The notes: generated from the letters alone by a model not told the origin. DNA of 21,483 bases from Parcubacteria group bacterium (GCA_016211955.1 JACRHX010000019.1:1-21483); one strand, 5' to 3'. Numbered from the stretch's first letter, positions 14,127 to 21,329 are shown. Numbers and translations: made by a program.

Positions 14127-14154
14127 AGAATAGCATATAAGATTATAATTTCAA
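14127..14154 (-). promoter_or_regulatory. Promoter of the zinc-finger-like membrane protein gene
   Basis: On the minus strand TTGAAA (14149-14154), 16 bases, TATTCT (14127-14132), about 40 bases before the ATG at 14085. Confidence 0.5.
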
Positions 14155-14174
14155 AATTTAGGATTTTGTAAGAA

Positions 14175-14207
14175 CTAAAAAACCCTGAGGAAATCAAAGT
14201 TTTTTAG
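14175..14207 (-). terminator. Possible terminator of the tRNA-Arg/tRNA-His unit
   Basis: CTAAAAAAC (14175-14183) is a perfect inverted repeat of GTTTTTTAG (14199-14207). It lies 15 bases past tRNA-His; the stem is A/T-rich, so it is weak by itself. Confidence 0.4.
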
Positions 14208-14222
14208 ATAATTTCCACGATG

Positions 14223-14294
14223 GGTGCCCAACGGGGCTCGAACCCGTGATGAGAGTTCCACAAACTCTAGTGTTACCGCTACACTATGGGCACC
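14223..14294 (-). tRNA. tRNA-His(GUG)
   Basis: On the minus strand the body GTGCCCA/TGGGCAC carries an extra encoded 5' G (G-1) opposite C73, the hallmark of histidine tRNA. The anticodon stem AGAGT/ACTCT holds loop TTGTGGA (anticodon GTG). CCA is not encoded. Confidence 0.95.
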
Positions 14295-14319
14295 ATGAAT
14301 TAATATAACTACCAACCTG

Positions 14320-14391
14320 TGCCCCCGAGAGGAATCGAACCTCTATCTAGGGATTAGAAGTCCCTCGTTCTATCCGTTGAACTACGGGGAC
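14320..14391 (-). tRNA. tRNA-Arg(UCU)
   Basis: Acceptor GTCCCCG/CGGGGGC with a T-G pair, anticodon stem AGGGA/TCCCT with loop CTTCTAA (anticodon TCT, decoding AGA), a normal T arm and discriminator A. CCA is not encoded. It lies 25 bases upstream of tRNA-His on the same transcript. Confidence 0.95.
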
Positions 14392-14401
14392 AGATTGAAA
14401 T

Positions 14402-14429
14402 ACTATATCATATTTGATAAATTCGGCAA
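14402..14429 (-). promoter_or_regulatory. Promoter of tRNA-Arg(UCU)/tRNA-His
   Basis: On the minus strand TTGCCG (14424-14429), 16 bases, TATAGT (14402-14407), just upstream of tRNA-Arg. It overlaps the divergent tRNA-Pro promoter. Confidence 0.6.
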
Positions 14430-14442
14430 ACACTTGTACAAT
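14414..14442 (+). promoter_or_regulatory. Promoter of tRNA-Pro
   Basis: TTGATA (14414-14419), exactly 17 bases, TACAAT (14437-14442). Initiation is expected near 14449, inside or next to the perfect inverted repeat TTATTCAAA-AAG-TTTGAATAA (14446-14466) that abuts the first tRNA base. Confidence 0.7.
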
Positions 14443-14466
14443 GAATTATTCAAAAAGTTTGAATAA

Positions 14467-14537
14467 CGGGACGTCGTATAATGGTAGTATACGCGCTTTG
14501 GGAGCGTGCGATCAGGGTTCGATTCCCTGCGTCCCGA
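14467..14537 (+). tRNA. tRNA-Pro(UGG)
   Basis: Acceptor CGGGACG/CGTCCCG, a short D arm, anticodon stem CGCGC/GCGTG with loop TTTGGGA (anticodon TGG) and a canonical T arm with GTTCGATTC. The discriminator is A and CCA is not encoded. Its last 14 bases plus the next one (TCCCTGCGTCCCGAC) recur twice downstream. Confidence 0.95.
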
Positions 14538-14912
14538 CATCAGAAAAGTGTGATTCCTTCACGGAGTCACACTTTTTTGTTTGGTGCAGAGAATCGAACG
14601 GGAAAGGGGTCGGGAAAACAGGAGTTTTCCCGTGGCGGAAGTTGGGAACCGCTGGGTTCCCAAACGGAGTCTGCTATAAGCAGACGAGTAGTGAGACTCC
14701 CTGCGTCCCGACTGAGTAATACGAAGGAGGGCGAGCAAGCAAACTGCTTTGCTTGCGTCAGGAATCGAAAGCCAGAGTATATACGCGTCAGCGTATACGA
14801 GGCGGGGTCGCGACTTTTTGCGAAGCAAAAAAGTTGTGACCGCTTCCCTGCGTCCCGACCAAAACTGGAAACCAGTTTTGGTCGAGGCTCGCCCACTTTG
14901 TGGGCGGCCCGA
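14524..14912 (+). repeat. tRNA-Pro 3'-end repeats with a dense hairpin array
   Basis: TCCCTGCGTCCCGAC, the 3' end of tRNA-Pro plus one base, occurs at 14524-14538, 14698-14712 and 14845-14859, with a decayed GCGGCCCGAC at 14903-14912. Between and after the copies lie hairpins with arms of 6-12 bases: 14611-14632 (GGGAAAAC arm), 14642-14663 (GGGAACC), 14669-14685 (GTCTGC), 14735-14756 (GCAAGCAAA), 14780-14797 (TATACGC), 14806-14841 (long, ACTTTTTGC), 14857-14883 (GACCAAAACTGG, perfect) and 14891-14905 (GCCCAC). GAATCGAAC at 14591-14599 is an inverted T-loop sequence. The GIY-YIG gene follows at 14938. I see no gene within the array. Confidence 0.85.
14543..14578 (+). terminator. Terminator of tRNA-Pro
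   Basis: AAAAGTGTGA (14544-14553) pairs perfectly with TCACACTTTT (14567-14576) and runs into six T. It begins six bases after the tRNA. Confidence 0.8.
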
Positions 14913-14937
14913 CTAAATTGGATTTCGATAATCTTAT

Positions 14938-15198
14938 ATGTACACGGTTTATATTCTTCTTAGTCTAAAAGATAAACGTACATATACTGGTCACACAAAA
15001 AATTTTTCTAACCGTTTATTGGCTCATAACAAAGGTAGGGTTACTGCAACAAAACATCGTCTTCCTTTTGAAGTTCTCTATACTGAAAAACACGAAAATC
15101 TTTACGCCGCTAAAAAGCGTGAGCTTTATTGGAAATCTGGTGGTGGCAGAAGACGGTTACAAAAATTTTTTAAAGATAAGTTTTCAACTACCTTCTGA
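14938..15198 (+). CDS. GIY-YIG nuclease domain protein (YhbQ/UPF0213-like)
   Basis: An 86-residue single-domain GIY-YIG endonuclease-like protein. The signature appears as VYIL (4-7) and YTG (16-18), followed by the catalytic Arg in NRLLAHNKG (Arg26) and the metal-binding Glu in KKRELYWK (Glu62). Proteins of this size are near stand-alone catalytic domains; the family cuts DNA in repair, restriction and homing. No Shine-Dalgarno precedes the ATG. The gene starts 26 bases after the hairpin array beside tRNA-Pro, and its stop abuts the stop of the convergent ATP-cone gene with no spacer. The position next to tRNA-derived repeats suggests a link with a mobile or homing activity, which is inference. 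Confidence 0.88.
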   Translation: MYTVYILLSLKDKRTYTGHTKNFSNRLLAHNKGRVTATKHRLPFEVLYTEKHENLYAAKKRELYWKSGGGRRRLQKFFKDKFSTTF

Positions 15199-16029
15199 TT
15201 ATTTCAAAAGGCCTTCGGCAATTTTCATGAGGTTAACGATTCGTGACTCCTCGATACCAAGAAGATCCCCGAGCTGTTTTGGTTTGTAAGTTACGAGTTG
15301 GCTTACTAAAAAGATATTGGCGCTGATCATCCTTTTTTGTTCATCTGCTGAAAGACTGGACATAATGGTGACAGGATAAAGGTGTTCGTCTTCAATCCAC
15401 TTCGAAATAGGACGTTCTTTGGGATGATTCCAGCCAAGAAGAATCATATTTTTACAATGCCCGAATTTTAATGAATCGGTGGAGAATTTTCCATTTGTAA
15501 CAATCCATACTTCATCCAAATGAGGTGTTTTCCCTAAACGACTCCCATCTACAAGATCGAGATAACGCGTCCAAATTGCCATGGTATCCTTAATGCCCAC
15601 GTAGACTGGATCATGATGCAACTTTGCCTCCACCATCCCCCTTCTATTTTCTTTTTCAATAAGAAGGTCTACCTCATGGGTCACACACATTCCCTCAAGA
15701 ATCGGAGGCAACTCCGCTTTGTATCCATAGGCAGAAAATATATGCACAAGATACTGTTCAAAATCAAACCCCGTAGGACCAAGTTTCAAGATAGCCTCTT
15801 TGAGTCCATAGCGATGCGCAACGACTGGTTCATGAACATCAAGCGATTCGCGAATTAGACGCAAGATGCTCCTTGTACTTATTCCCTCATAAATCCTATC
15901 CCCTACCTCACGGGCAACCTTCGAAGCAAGTTCTTCGCTTGCCCCCGCACGCATAGCGGTATGTTTTATCTTCTCTTCGGAAAAAAATTCCCGTTCTCCG
16001 TTTGCCTTCGTAATAAATATTTGACTCAT
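15199..16029 (-). CDS. ATP-cone domain fused to a PD-(D/E)XK (Mrr-like) nuclease
   Basis: A 276-residue protein. Residues 3-85 form an ATP-cone, the nucleotide-sensing domain of ribonucleotide reductase and NrdR (FITKANGEREFFSEEKIKHT and SILRLIRESL motifs). Residues 88-200 resemble an Mrr/Holliday-junction-resolvase-like nuclease: GFDFEQYLVHIFSAYGY, then HEVDLLI (Asp121) and GMVEAKLH (Glu134, Lys136) as the D...ExK active site. The C-terminus has a helical tail (KPKQLGDLLGIEESRIVNLM) that may bind DNA. The combination suggests a nuclease switched by ATP/dATP levels. It lies eight bases downstream of the second cohesin gene, so it may share that transcript, though function links it more to DNA metabolism. 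The ATG at 16029 has no obvious Shine-Dalgarno. Confidence 0.85.
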   Translation of the reverse strand: MSQIFITKANGEREFFSEEKIKHTAMRAGASEELASKVAREVGDRIYEGISTRSILRLIRESLDVHEPVVAHRYGLKEAILKLGPTGFDFEQYLVHIFSAYGYKAELPPILEGMCVTHEVDLLIEKENRRGMVEAKLHHDPVYVGIKDTMAIWTRYLDLVDGSRLGKTPHLDEVWIVTNGKFSTDSLKFGHCKNMILLGWNHPKERPISKWIEDEHLYPVTIMSSLSADEQKRMISANIFLVSQLVTYKPKQLGDLLGIEESRIVNLMKIAEGLLK

Positions 16030-16036
16030 AGCTTAA

Positions 16037-17236
16037 TTATACTATTTCTTGGGTATTAGTGATGTTTTTATTTATACCAGCATCTTTTTTATACCTTTTT
16101 AAAAAGTACCAAAGAAAAACACCAATACAAACACAGAGAAAAATTAATATCCATACATCATCCAGTGTACCAAACTTAATGCTATGAACCAGAACATTGC
16201 CGGCGTGGTCAAAGGCCCTTATGGTAAGAATATGCGTACCGAAAAACAAACCACGCGCACGATACGTATGCTCCCCACCACCATACTGAACAACTCCTTT
16301 TTCTTTATCAATAGAAACTTCATATCTCTCTATTCCAGAAAGACCATCTTTTGCAGAAAATACAAATCTCCAGCTTCCCAACATAACATGTTCTTTTATT
16401 ACCTCCGAGATATAAACTCCATCTCCTTGCGGTGGTGTCGTATCTACCCTAAAGGGAAAATGAGCAACCCCGGATCTTCTCCCCTCCTTTGTTCGAAATT
16501 GCATATGAAAATACCATTGTCCATCTTCAGTAACATGGTACATTGACGTTGTAATAGGTCCCATCGGTGTAACCCCTAATGTACCCTGAGGGTCTTTATT
16601 GATAGACAAATACACCGAACTCGCGGAGGGGGGGAGCGTCCATTCAAATTGAGGATTATTATTTGCATACCATACAGTATGATCCGGATGAGTGGGTGAA
16701 TGAATAATGGGGACCTCGATCCCTTCCTGCTGAAGAGGAGTTTGTGGAGAACGAGGAGGAAGAACAGTAAAGAGCGCGCCACGTGCGACACTCAAGACAT
16801 CAGTACCTACACCATCATTTGCAAGAACCGTTCCTGAACCAATATCAACCATAGCCTCTCCAACGGACCTTGCTTTAAATTTTACCGTAAGAACAGTGCC
16901 GTTTTTGCCTCTAAAAACAGGATTTATAATAACCCCCTCAAACCCCACTCTACCAACAGATCGAAGGGATGGTTCTTCTGGCCAAATCACGATACGTGAT
17001 CCTACCTTACTGATTGAGACAAACTCTAAAATATCTTTTGGGTAGGAAAGAACACCCGAAACAGCATTAACATCCTTATCGGGACTAGAAACCATAATGC
17101 GAACAGAGACAATATCTCCAACATAAACGGTATCACGAGAAGGAGAGATAAAAAGAGAAATATCTTCTGCGGCATTTACACCATAAGCATGCAGGAAAAT
17201 AAACGTTGTAAGAATAACAAAAAACTTTTTATACAT
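16037..17236 (-). CDS. Membrane-anchored cohesin-domain protein 2
   Basis: A 399-residue secreted protein. The ATG at 17236 gives a clear signal peptide (MYKKFFVILTTFIFLHAYGV, cleavage near NAA) and overlaps the stop of the upstream cohesin gene; an earlier ATG at 17299 lies inside that gene. Residues ~26-155 match a cohesin fold: ISLFISPSRDTVYVGDIVSV, then SGVLSYPKDILEF and a GTVLANDGVGTDVL end. A fibronectin-like domain (NPQFEWTLPPSASSVYLSIN) and an Ig-like domain (GLSGIERYEVS..HAGN) follow, then a membrane span (WILIFLCVCIGVFLWYFL) and basic KRYKK stop-transfer. Cohesins bind dockerins with calcium, here presumably at the outer face of the cytoplasmic membrane. It is a paralogue of the gene just upstream, with one extra domain. 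Confidence 0.85.
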   Translation of the reverse strand: MYKKFFVILTTFIFLHAYGVNAAEDISLFISPSRDTVYVGDIVSVRIMVSSPDKDVNAVSGVLSYPKDILEFVSISKVGSRIVIWPEEPSLRSVGRVGFEGVIINPVFRGKNGTVLTVKFKARSVGEAMVDIGSGTVLANDGVGTDVLSVARGALFTVLPPRSPQTPLQQEGIEVPIIHSPTHPDHTVWYANNNPQFEWTLPPSASSVYLSINKDPQGTLGVTPMGPITTSMYHVTEDGQWYFHMQFRTKEGRRSGVAHFPFRVDTTPPQGDGVYISEVIKEHVMLGSWRFVFSAKDGLSGIERYEVSIDKEKGVVQYGGGEHTYRARGLFFGTHILTIRAFDHAGNVLVHSIKFGTLDDVWILIFLCVCIGVFLWYFLKRYKKDAGINKNITNTQEIV

Positions 17237-18161
17237 TTTCGTTATCGTTTTTACGTTTTTTTCTTCGCTCGTATAAAAACACGAAATCTCCAAGAACAAT
17301 ACCCCCCATCACAACCCAATACCACGTTCTTTTTGAAGGAGATTCTTGGGGGATAAACTCAGAAATAGTTTCATTCCCTACGCGATCAATTGCTTTTATA
17401 TATACATACGAGGAACGAGATTGGTCTTGTAACACATAGGGGCTCTCTACCGTCTTCCACCTATGATATGGCGCATTTCTTGTTTTCATATCTAATCGAC
17501 TCTTCCCTTCGAACACCTCGTAGTGGTCTATCCCAGAACCCTTGTCTTGTGTAAGAAAAACAATGAACCACTTTCCTTCAAACATAGTTTCGTTTTTGGA
17601 AAGATACAAAGAAAATGGATCAGGAGACCATACGTCGCGCAGACGAGTATCTATAACTTCTTTTTGGGCGCTAGCACTAACATGAATGATAAACGAAGAA
17701 GAGGGCAATGATACCTCTGTCCCCACCCCATCGTGCAAAAACACCTTTGTGTTTTCTATAAAAAGCGTGGTAACACCATCATTTTTAGTCTTGAAGAGGA
17801 GCGTACCAATAAAAACGTGCTCGTTCTGGTATCCACCCGGTATCATCCCCGCATATCGTATCACCCCATTGTCTATCTTAAATTTCTCAATCCAAACAGA
17901 CACTACCGATCGAGCATCATCAACCCCCCTGAACTCAAGCATTGTTGGATCATACCGTATCTCACCACCCAATGTATTAATGTTCCTATTCTCAATACGA
18001 AGCACAAAGTCTATCCTCGCCTCTGTCTCTGGCTGTACCTCTCGGTCATAAGAAATCGGTGCTGCCTGAACCCTCGGTATCGTTGTAGAACAAAAAAATA
18101 GAAAAACAAAACAAGGAACGAATAATTTTTGAATTTTAAATTGCAATTTTAATTTTTGCAT
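17229..18161 (-). CDS. Membrane-anchored cohesin-domain protein 1
   Basis: A 310-residue secreted protein. The signal peptide spans about 1-33 (hydrophobic LFVPCFVFLFFCSTTIP, cleavage near VQAAP). The cohesin-like domain covers ~36-160, with EARIDFVLRIENRNINTLGG, EIRYDPTMLEFRGV, IGTLLFKTKNDG and FLHDGVGTEVSL. An Ig-like domain follows (GSGIDHYEVFEG..IKAIDRVGN), then one membrane span (WYWVVMGGIVLGDFVFLY) and a strongly basic tail (ERRKKRK). The stop overlaps the start of the second cohesin gene, so the two are translationally coupled and made in similar amounts. It lies directly downstream of the 124-bp inverted-repeat element that separates it from the dockerin gene, its likely partner. Confidence 0.87.
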   Translation of the reverse strand: MQKLKLQFKIQKLFVPCFVFLFFCSTTIPRVQAAPISYDREVQPETEARIDFVLRIENRNINTLGGEIRYDPTMLEFRGVDDARSVVSVWIEKFKIDNGVIRYAGMIPGGYQNEHVFIGTLLFKTKNDGVTTLFIENTKVFLHDGVGTEVSLPSSSFIIHVSASAQKEVIDTRLRDVWSPDPFSLYLSKNETMFEGKWFIVFLTQDKGSGIDHYEVFEGKSRLDMKTRNAPYHRWKTVESPYVLQDQSRSSYVYIKAIDRVGNETISEFIPQESPSKRTWYWVVMGGIVLGDFVFLYERRKKRKNDNENV

Positions 18162-18179
18162 CTTTGTGTTTTATTTTTG

Positions 18180-18303
18180 CAGAACTTTCATATTTGGATG
18201 CAATACGAGAAAAAAGCAAGGAACGGAGTAAGCAATATTCAAAATATATTGCGTCGAGTACCGTAGCTTTTGACGAAGTAGTGCGCCAAATATGAAAGTT
18301 CTG
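18180..18303. repeat. 124-bp element with perfect 18-bp inverted ends
   Basis: CAGAACTTTCATATTTGG (18180-18197) is perfectly inverted at 18286-18303. Inside, further nested pairs exist: AAAAGC with GCTTTT, ACGG with CCGT, and a central GCAATAT / ATATTGC (about 18232-18252) hairpin. The right end is three bases from the dockerin stop codon and the left end 18 bases from the cohesin start. It contains no open frame. It may be an mRNA structure tuning cohesin against dockerin expression, or a MITE-like insertion; ATTTT occurs just outside both ends but not as an exact target duplication. Confidence 0.85.
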
Positions 18304-18306
18304 ATT

Positions 18307-19716
18307 TTATCCAGTCCAATAAAACGCTAGTATACTAAAATCTCTAAGATCTACCTTTCCATCACTGTTTAAATCATACTTCTGTTTTGCAACATCGGTA
18401 AGAGGTCGCTTGTACCAGTAAGCAAGAATTGAGAAGTCAATCAGATTCACTCTTTGATCGCAATTAAAATCACCCCTACCCGCGCCACACATAGCACCCT
18501 GCGTTTCTTTTTTTAAATTTGTTTCTCCCACCCTAAACGATAACACTGTGCTGGATTTCGAAACACTATTATCTTTGACCGCACGCGCCACGACGTCATA
18601 GGTATCACCTTTATAAAAATTAGTGGTGATAAGCGAAAATGTATAAAGTCCATCCTTATTTGCCTTAACTCTTTTTACCAATACGTCCTCACCACCAACA
18701 AATCTACCACTAATGGTAAGAAGTACCTCTGCAAACGATGCGGTTTGTCCAGAGAACACGATCGAATCCCCACCAAGGACTTCAAGTTTATCCTCTTCAA
18801 GTGTTGGTGAAAGAAATATACAAGAAATCCTATGTCGTGTACCACTTTCCACTCGTTCGGTGATTGTTGTTGTATAAGACTTATGACCAAACATATCGGT
18901 TGTATAAATCCCAAACGCATACGTTCCCTGAAGATTTTTTTCCGTAAACTCAAACTCCTCATCATTTTGCGCAATAACGGTTGCGCTCACTTGCGCATCT
19001 TTTAAGATGGTAACTTTCTGACCAGGATATCCTTTCCCACAGAGAGTAAGTTCGCCATCTACATAGGGACTACCTCCGCCACCTCCAGAGGGCGCTGGCA
19101 TTGGAGCAGGTGTCGGAGGTGGAGGTGGAGGCGCTCCTATAAACCCCGTCATACTAACCCCCTCTAGAATCGCCACCATAGCCGAGGCAACACCAAGTCG
19201 TACATTTGAAGCGTCCTTTGTTTCAATATCCACGGCATAAGAACCGGTAGTACTCGGACTTTGAATTTGATAGGCACCAAGATCAATATACGTTGCATTA
19301 GTTCCTATTTCCACAGTAACCACACTTCCTGCGTTTATCGGCCCCGATTTTGGCACCATAGTAATCACACCGGACGTACCGGAAGACATCGTTACAACAA
19401 TATCTGTTCCCACACCGGGTGTTGCGCTTAACAGTTTCTCAATGCCATCTATAAGAACATCGACGTCAGAACGATCCATACCAGAAGGAATAGTAAACGC
19501 GCCAGGCTGTAGAATGATAAGTATCTTGCCGTTTACTGGAATTGTACTTGATGGAGTAAATTGAAGCGTATGATTGATACTAATCCCGGGGCGTGAATCA
19601 CTTACAGTGTCGCTTACTCTTACGGGTCCCAAAGCGTATGTGTCGTACCAGAAAAAAAGACATAAAAAAAAGATCATTATCGCGCATACAAAAAACGACC
19701 TGTGGTAAGGCACCAT
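18307..19716 (-). CDS. Secreted dockerin-domain protein
   Basis: A 469-residue exported protein. I take the ATG at 19716, preceded by GGAGGA, as the start; the adjacent GTG is possible, and a longer frame from 19821 runs into the upstream gene. The signal peptide is SFFVCAIMIFFLCLFFWYDT with cleavage near TYALG. A beta-rich domain (~32-190) is followed by a Pro/Gly-rich linker (APPPPPPTPAPMPAPSGGGG), two Ig-like repeats, and a C-terminal type I dockerin (~413-469). Its two duplicated calcium loops are DFNCDQRVNLIDFSIL and DLNSDGKVDLRDFSIL. The first loop has Cys and Gln at positions usually filled by other residues but keeps the Asp/Asn ligands. It has no membrane anchor, so it should be held by the two cohesin proteins encoded downstream. 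Confidence 0.9.
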   Translation of the reverse strand: MVPYHRSFFVCAIMIFFLCLFFWYDTYALGPVRVSDTVSDSRPGISINHTLQFTPSSTIPVNGKILIILQPGAFTIPSGMDRSDVDVLIDGIEKLLSATPGVGTDIVVTMSSGTSGVITMVPKSGPINAGSVVTVEIGTNATYIDLGAYQIQSPSTTGSYAVDIETKDASNVRLGVASAMVAILEGVSMTGFIGAPPPPPPTPAPMPAPSGGGGGSPYVDGELTLCGKGYPGQKVTILKDAQVSATVIAQNDEEFEFTEKNLQGTYAFGIYTTDMFGHKSYTTTITERVESGTRHRISCIFLSPTLEEDKLEVLGGDSIVFSGQTASFAEVLLTISGRFVGGEDVLVKRVKANKDGLYTFSLITTNFYKGDTYDVVARAVKDNSVSKSSTVLSFRVGETNLKKETQGAMCGAGRGDFNCDQRVNLIDFSILAYWYKRPLTDVAKQKYDLNSDGKVDLRDFSILAFYWTG

Positions 19717-19729
19717 TCCTCCACTTTTT

Positions 19730-20074
19730 TTATAGAAAACGTTGTCCTTTTCTATGACGATAGTCAAGATAAAAATTAAGACCAATAAGACACAACAAAA
19801 CGCTCCATGCCACAAAACCATACAGGAAAATCATAAGTGTTGCATTTTCTCTCTTTAGTAGTTGTCTTTCTTGCAAGGTAAGCTGCGCCTCCTTCTCTCG
19901 CAACTGTTTCAAAAGTGTGTTTTCGGGATTAGGGAGCACAACTCCAGACATACTCACAAGATCTGCAAAAAAAACATCATCAACGTGATTCTTTCGCACG
20001 TCAAACAACAAAGAAATCTCAAACAATGAAACACCAAGAAACAACCATACTATTATTTTTTTTTGAAAAAACAT
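19730..20074 (-). CDS. Small membrane protein with a coiled coil
   Basis: A 114-residue protein with an N-terminal hydrophobic segment (IIVWLFLGVSLFEISLLFDV), an extracytoplasmic or cytoplasmic stretch, a heptad-like coiled coil (LLKQLREKEAQLTLQERQLL) and a second membrane span (FLYGFVAWSVLLCLIGLNFY), ending in a basic tail RHRKGQRFL. I know no family. GAGAAG precedes the ATG. Its stop lies 14 bases before the dockerin gene start, so the two are in one operon. It could help assemble or export the surface proteins, but that rests only on position. Confidence 0.75.
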   Translation of the reverse strand: MFFQKKIIVWLFLGVSLFEISLLFDVRKNHVDDVFFADLVSMSGVVLPNPENTLLKQLREKEAQLTLQERQLLKRENATLMIFLYGFVAWSVLLCLIGLNFYLDYRHRKGQRFL

Positions 20075-20099
20075 ACTCTTCTCAAAATTTACACTAAAA

Positions 20100-20160
20100 T
20101 CACCTTAGAGCCTGCGTAGTTTGTACTGCAGTATTAGGAAATGCGCCGAATATGTAGATT
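20100..20160. repeat. Possible decayed half of the 124-bp inverted-repeat element
   Basis: The intergenic run CGTAG..AGTA..TGCGCCGAATATG..TTTCT resembles the right half of the element at 18260-18303 (CGTAG..AGTA..TGCGCCAAATATG..GTTCT), with TGCGCCAAATATG matching 12 of 13 bases. It lies between the DUF916-like gene and the coiled-coil gene. The similarity is short and may be chance. Confidence 0.35.
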
Positions 20161-20168
20161 TCTACCCA

Positions 20169-21218
20169 TCAAAAAAAGAGGAGTAACACAGCAAGAAGCG
20201 CAACAATACCAAGAACGAATCCTCCGTTTATTATTAAAATGCGCAAGAAACTCCTTCTCTTTTTACCGCCACTACGCTCCCTCTCCCCTTTTAATTCACG
20301 TAACTCGCGACGCACGTACGCTCTCGCGCCACCAAAAATGACAACAATAAAAATAATAATTCCGGCAACAAGCGATAGCATCATCTTCGTGGGAAGAACC
20401 CAGAACGTGAGTGTGGTGTATACGGTCTTCTTCGCGCTATCTCCATAACTTAAGCCAAGACGCGCCTCATAATTACCCAACACAAACCCCTCCCCTTTCC
20501 ATGTGCTCGTATACACACGTGTGCTGTGTGGTAACACCACCCCCCCTTTCTCATTAACCGTGAGTGTTGTAACCTTTTTTCCAAACCAGTCAAAAATTTC
20601 TATTACCCCCGCAGGACGCACAAGCACATTACCCGTATTTTCAACTTTTGCCGACAAAACAACTTCGGGTGTATTATAAACAATCTTATCGGTATAAAAG
20701 TTACGAATTTGAGCCTCTTCCTTTACCTCTCCGGCAACACGTAAACTTATGATAGTACCCGCCTGAACCCCTATCGCAAAAGTGTTATTTTTTTCTGCCG
20801 AATTTGGAATCGTAGAGACAAAAATACCCGCAAAATGACCACCAGGAGAGGCATTTCTTGGTACTTGTATAGAAAAAGGTATTTCTTTTGTTTGTAAACT
20901 AGAAACACTTATGGGGGTAGCGGGGACGGTAATCCAAGAACTAAGTGCCACACCGGCGCTTCCATCATCTCCGAATTCAGGGTCTCCTTTTTCCGTAAGC
21001 CCCGTCATGTTCTTCTTACTTACATAGTATGTTTTTGCCTCTTTAGTTCTATTAGTCACATAAAGATATGAACGCAGGATCTGTCCAGGATCAACACGTT
21101 CCTCTATGATAGCAGGGGAAATTTTAATACCATTATCTTCCTGCGCATATCCAACACCGTAACGATACACAAAAAAAATTCCTAAAAACAAAACAAAAAA
21201 TAAAAAAAATCGCTTCAT
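20169..21218 (-). CDS. DUF916-like secreted membrane protein (WxL-interacting type)
   Basis: A 349-residue protein with a signal peptide (RFFLFFVLFLGIFFVYRYGV, cleavage near GYAQE). A DUF916-type domain (~30-150) shows IKISPAIIEERVDPGQ, YLYVTNRTKEAKTYYV and the VPRNASPGGHFAGIFVST stretch. A second Ig-like domain follows (~170-275, LSAKVENTGNVLVRP). Two membrane spans close the protein (LVAGIIIFIVVIFGGARAYV and GGFVLGIVALLAVLLLFF), with a highly basic loop RELRELKGERERSGGKKRR between them. In Firmicutes DUF916 proteins accompany WxL surface proteins and help bind them to the wall. The upstream partial gene may be such a partner. It has an extended -10 promoter and no Shine-Dalgarno. Confidence 0.85.
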   Translation of the reverse strand: MKRFFLFFVLFLGIFFVYRYGVGYAQEDNGIKISPAIIEERVDPGQILRSYLYVTNRTKEAKTYYVSKKNMTGLTEKGDPEFGDDGSAGVALSSWITVPATPISVSSLQTKEIPFSIQVPRNASPGGHFAGIFVSTIPNSAEKNNTFAIGVQAGTIISLRVAGEVKEEAQIRNFYTDKIVYNTPEVVLSAKVENTGNVLVRPAGVIEIFDWFGKKVTTLTVNEKGGVVLPHSTRVYTSTWKGEGFVLGNYEARLGLSYGDSAKKTVYTTLTFWVLPTKMMLSLVAGIIIFIVVIFGGARAYVRRELRELKGERERSGGKKRRSFLRILIINGGFVLGIVALLAVLLLFF

Positions 21219-21248
21219 GAAATAATATAATGTTAGTTATATGGAGTT

Positions 21249-21278
21249 ATTATACCACACAGAAAAAACAAAATACAA
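21249..21278 (-). promoter_or_regulatory. Promoter of the surface-protein cluster
   Basis: On the minus strand TTGTAT (21273-21278), 18 bases, then TGG plus a perfect TATAAT (21249-21254), i.e. an extended -10, about 30 bases before the ATG at 21218. No other strong promoter is evident before the dockerin gene, so it may drive the DUF916-like, coiled-coil and dockerin genes together. Confidence 0.6.
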
Positions 21279-21280
21279 TT

Positions 21281-21307
21281 CAAAACACCCCGGAAGGGGG
21301 TGTTTTG
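21281..21307 (-). terminator. Terminator after the partial surface-protein gene
   Basis: CAAAACACCCC (21281-21291) pairs perfectly with GGGGTGTTTTG (21297-21307) over 11 bases around a five-base loop. It separates the partial gene from the DUF916-like gene, just upstream of the promoter at 21249-21278. Confidence 0.7.
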
Positions 21308-21329
21308 AGTATCATTGCCAGAAAATCTC

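Noticed and set aside
14524..14859. CRISPR array
   Set aside because: The three repeats are tRNA-Pro ends only 15 bases long, spacing is 147-174 bp and irregular, spacers are palindromic, and no cas gene is near.
14481..14963. 160-residue plus-strand protein through tRNA-Pro
   Set aside because: The open frame runs through the tRNA, its terminator and the hairpin array; composition is repetitive and there is no ribosome binding site.
17686..18101. Two plus-strand proteins of about 120 residues over the cohesin gene
   Set aside because: They are mirror frames of a well-supported secreted cohesin protein.
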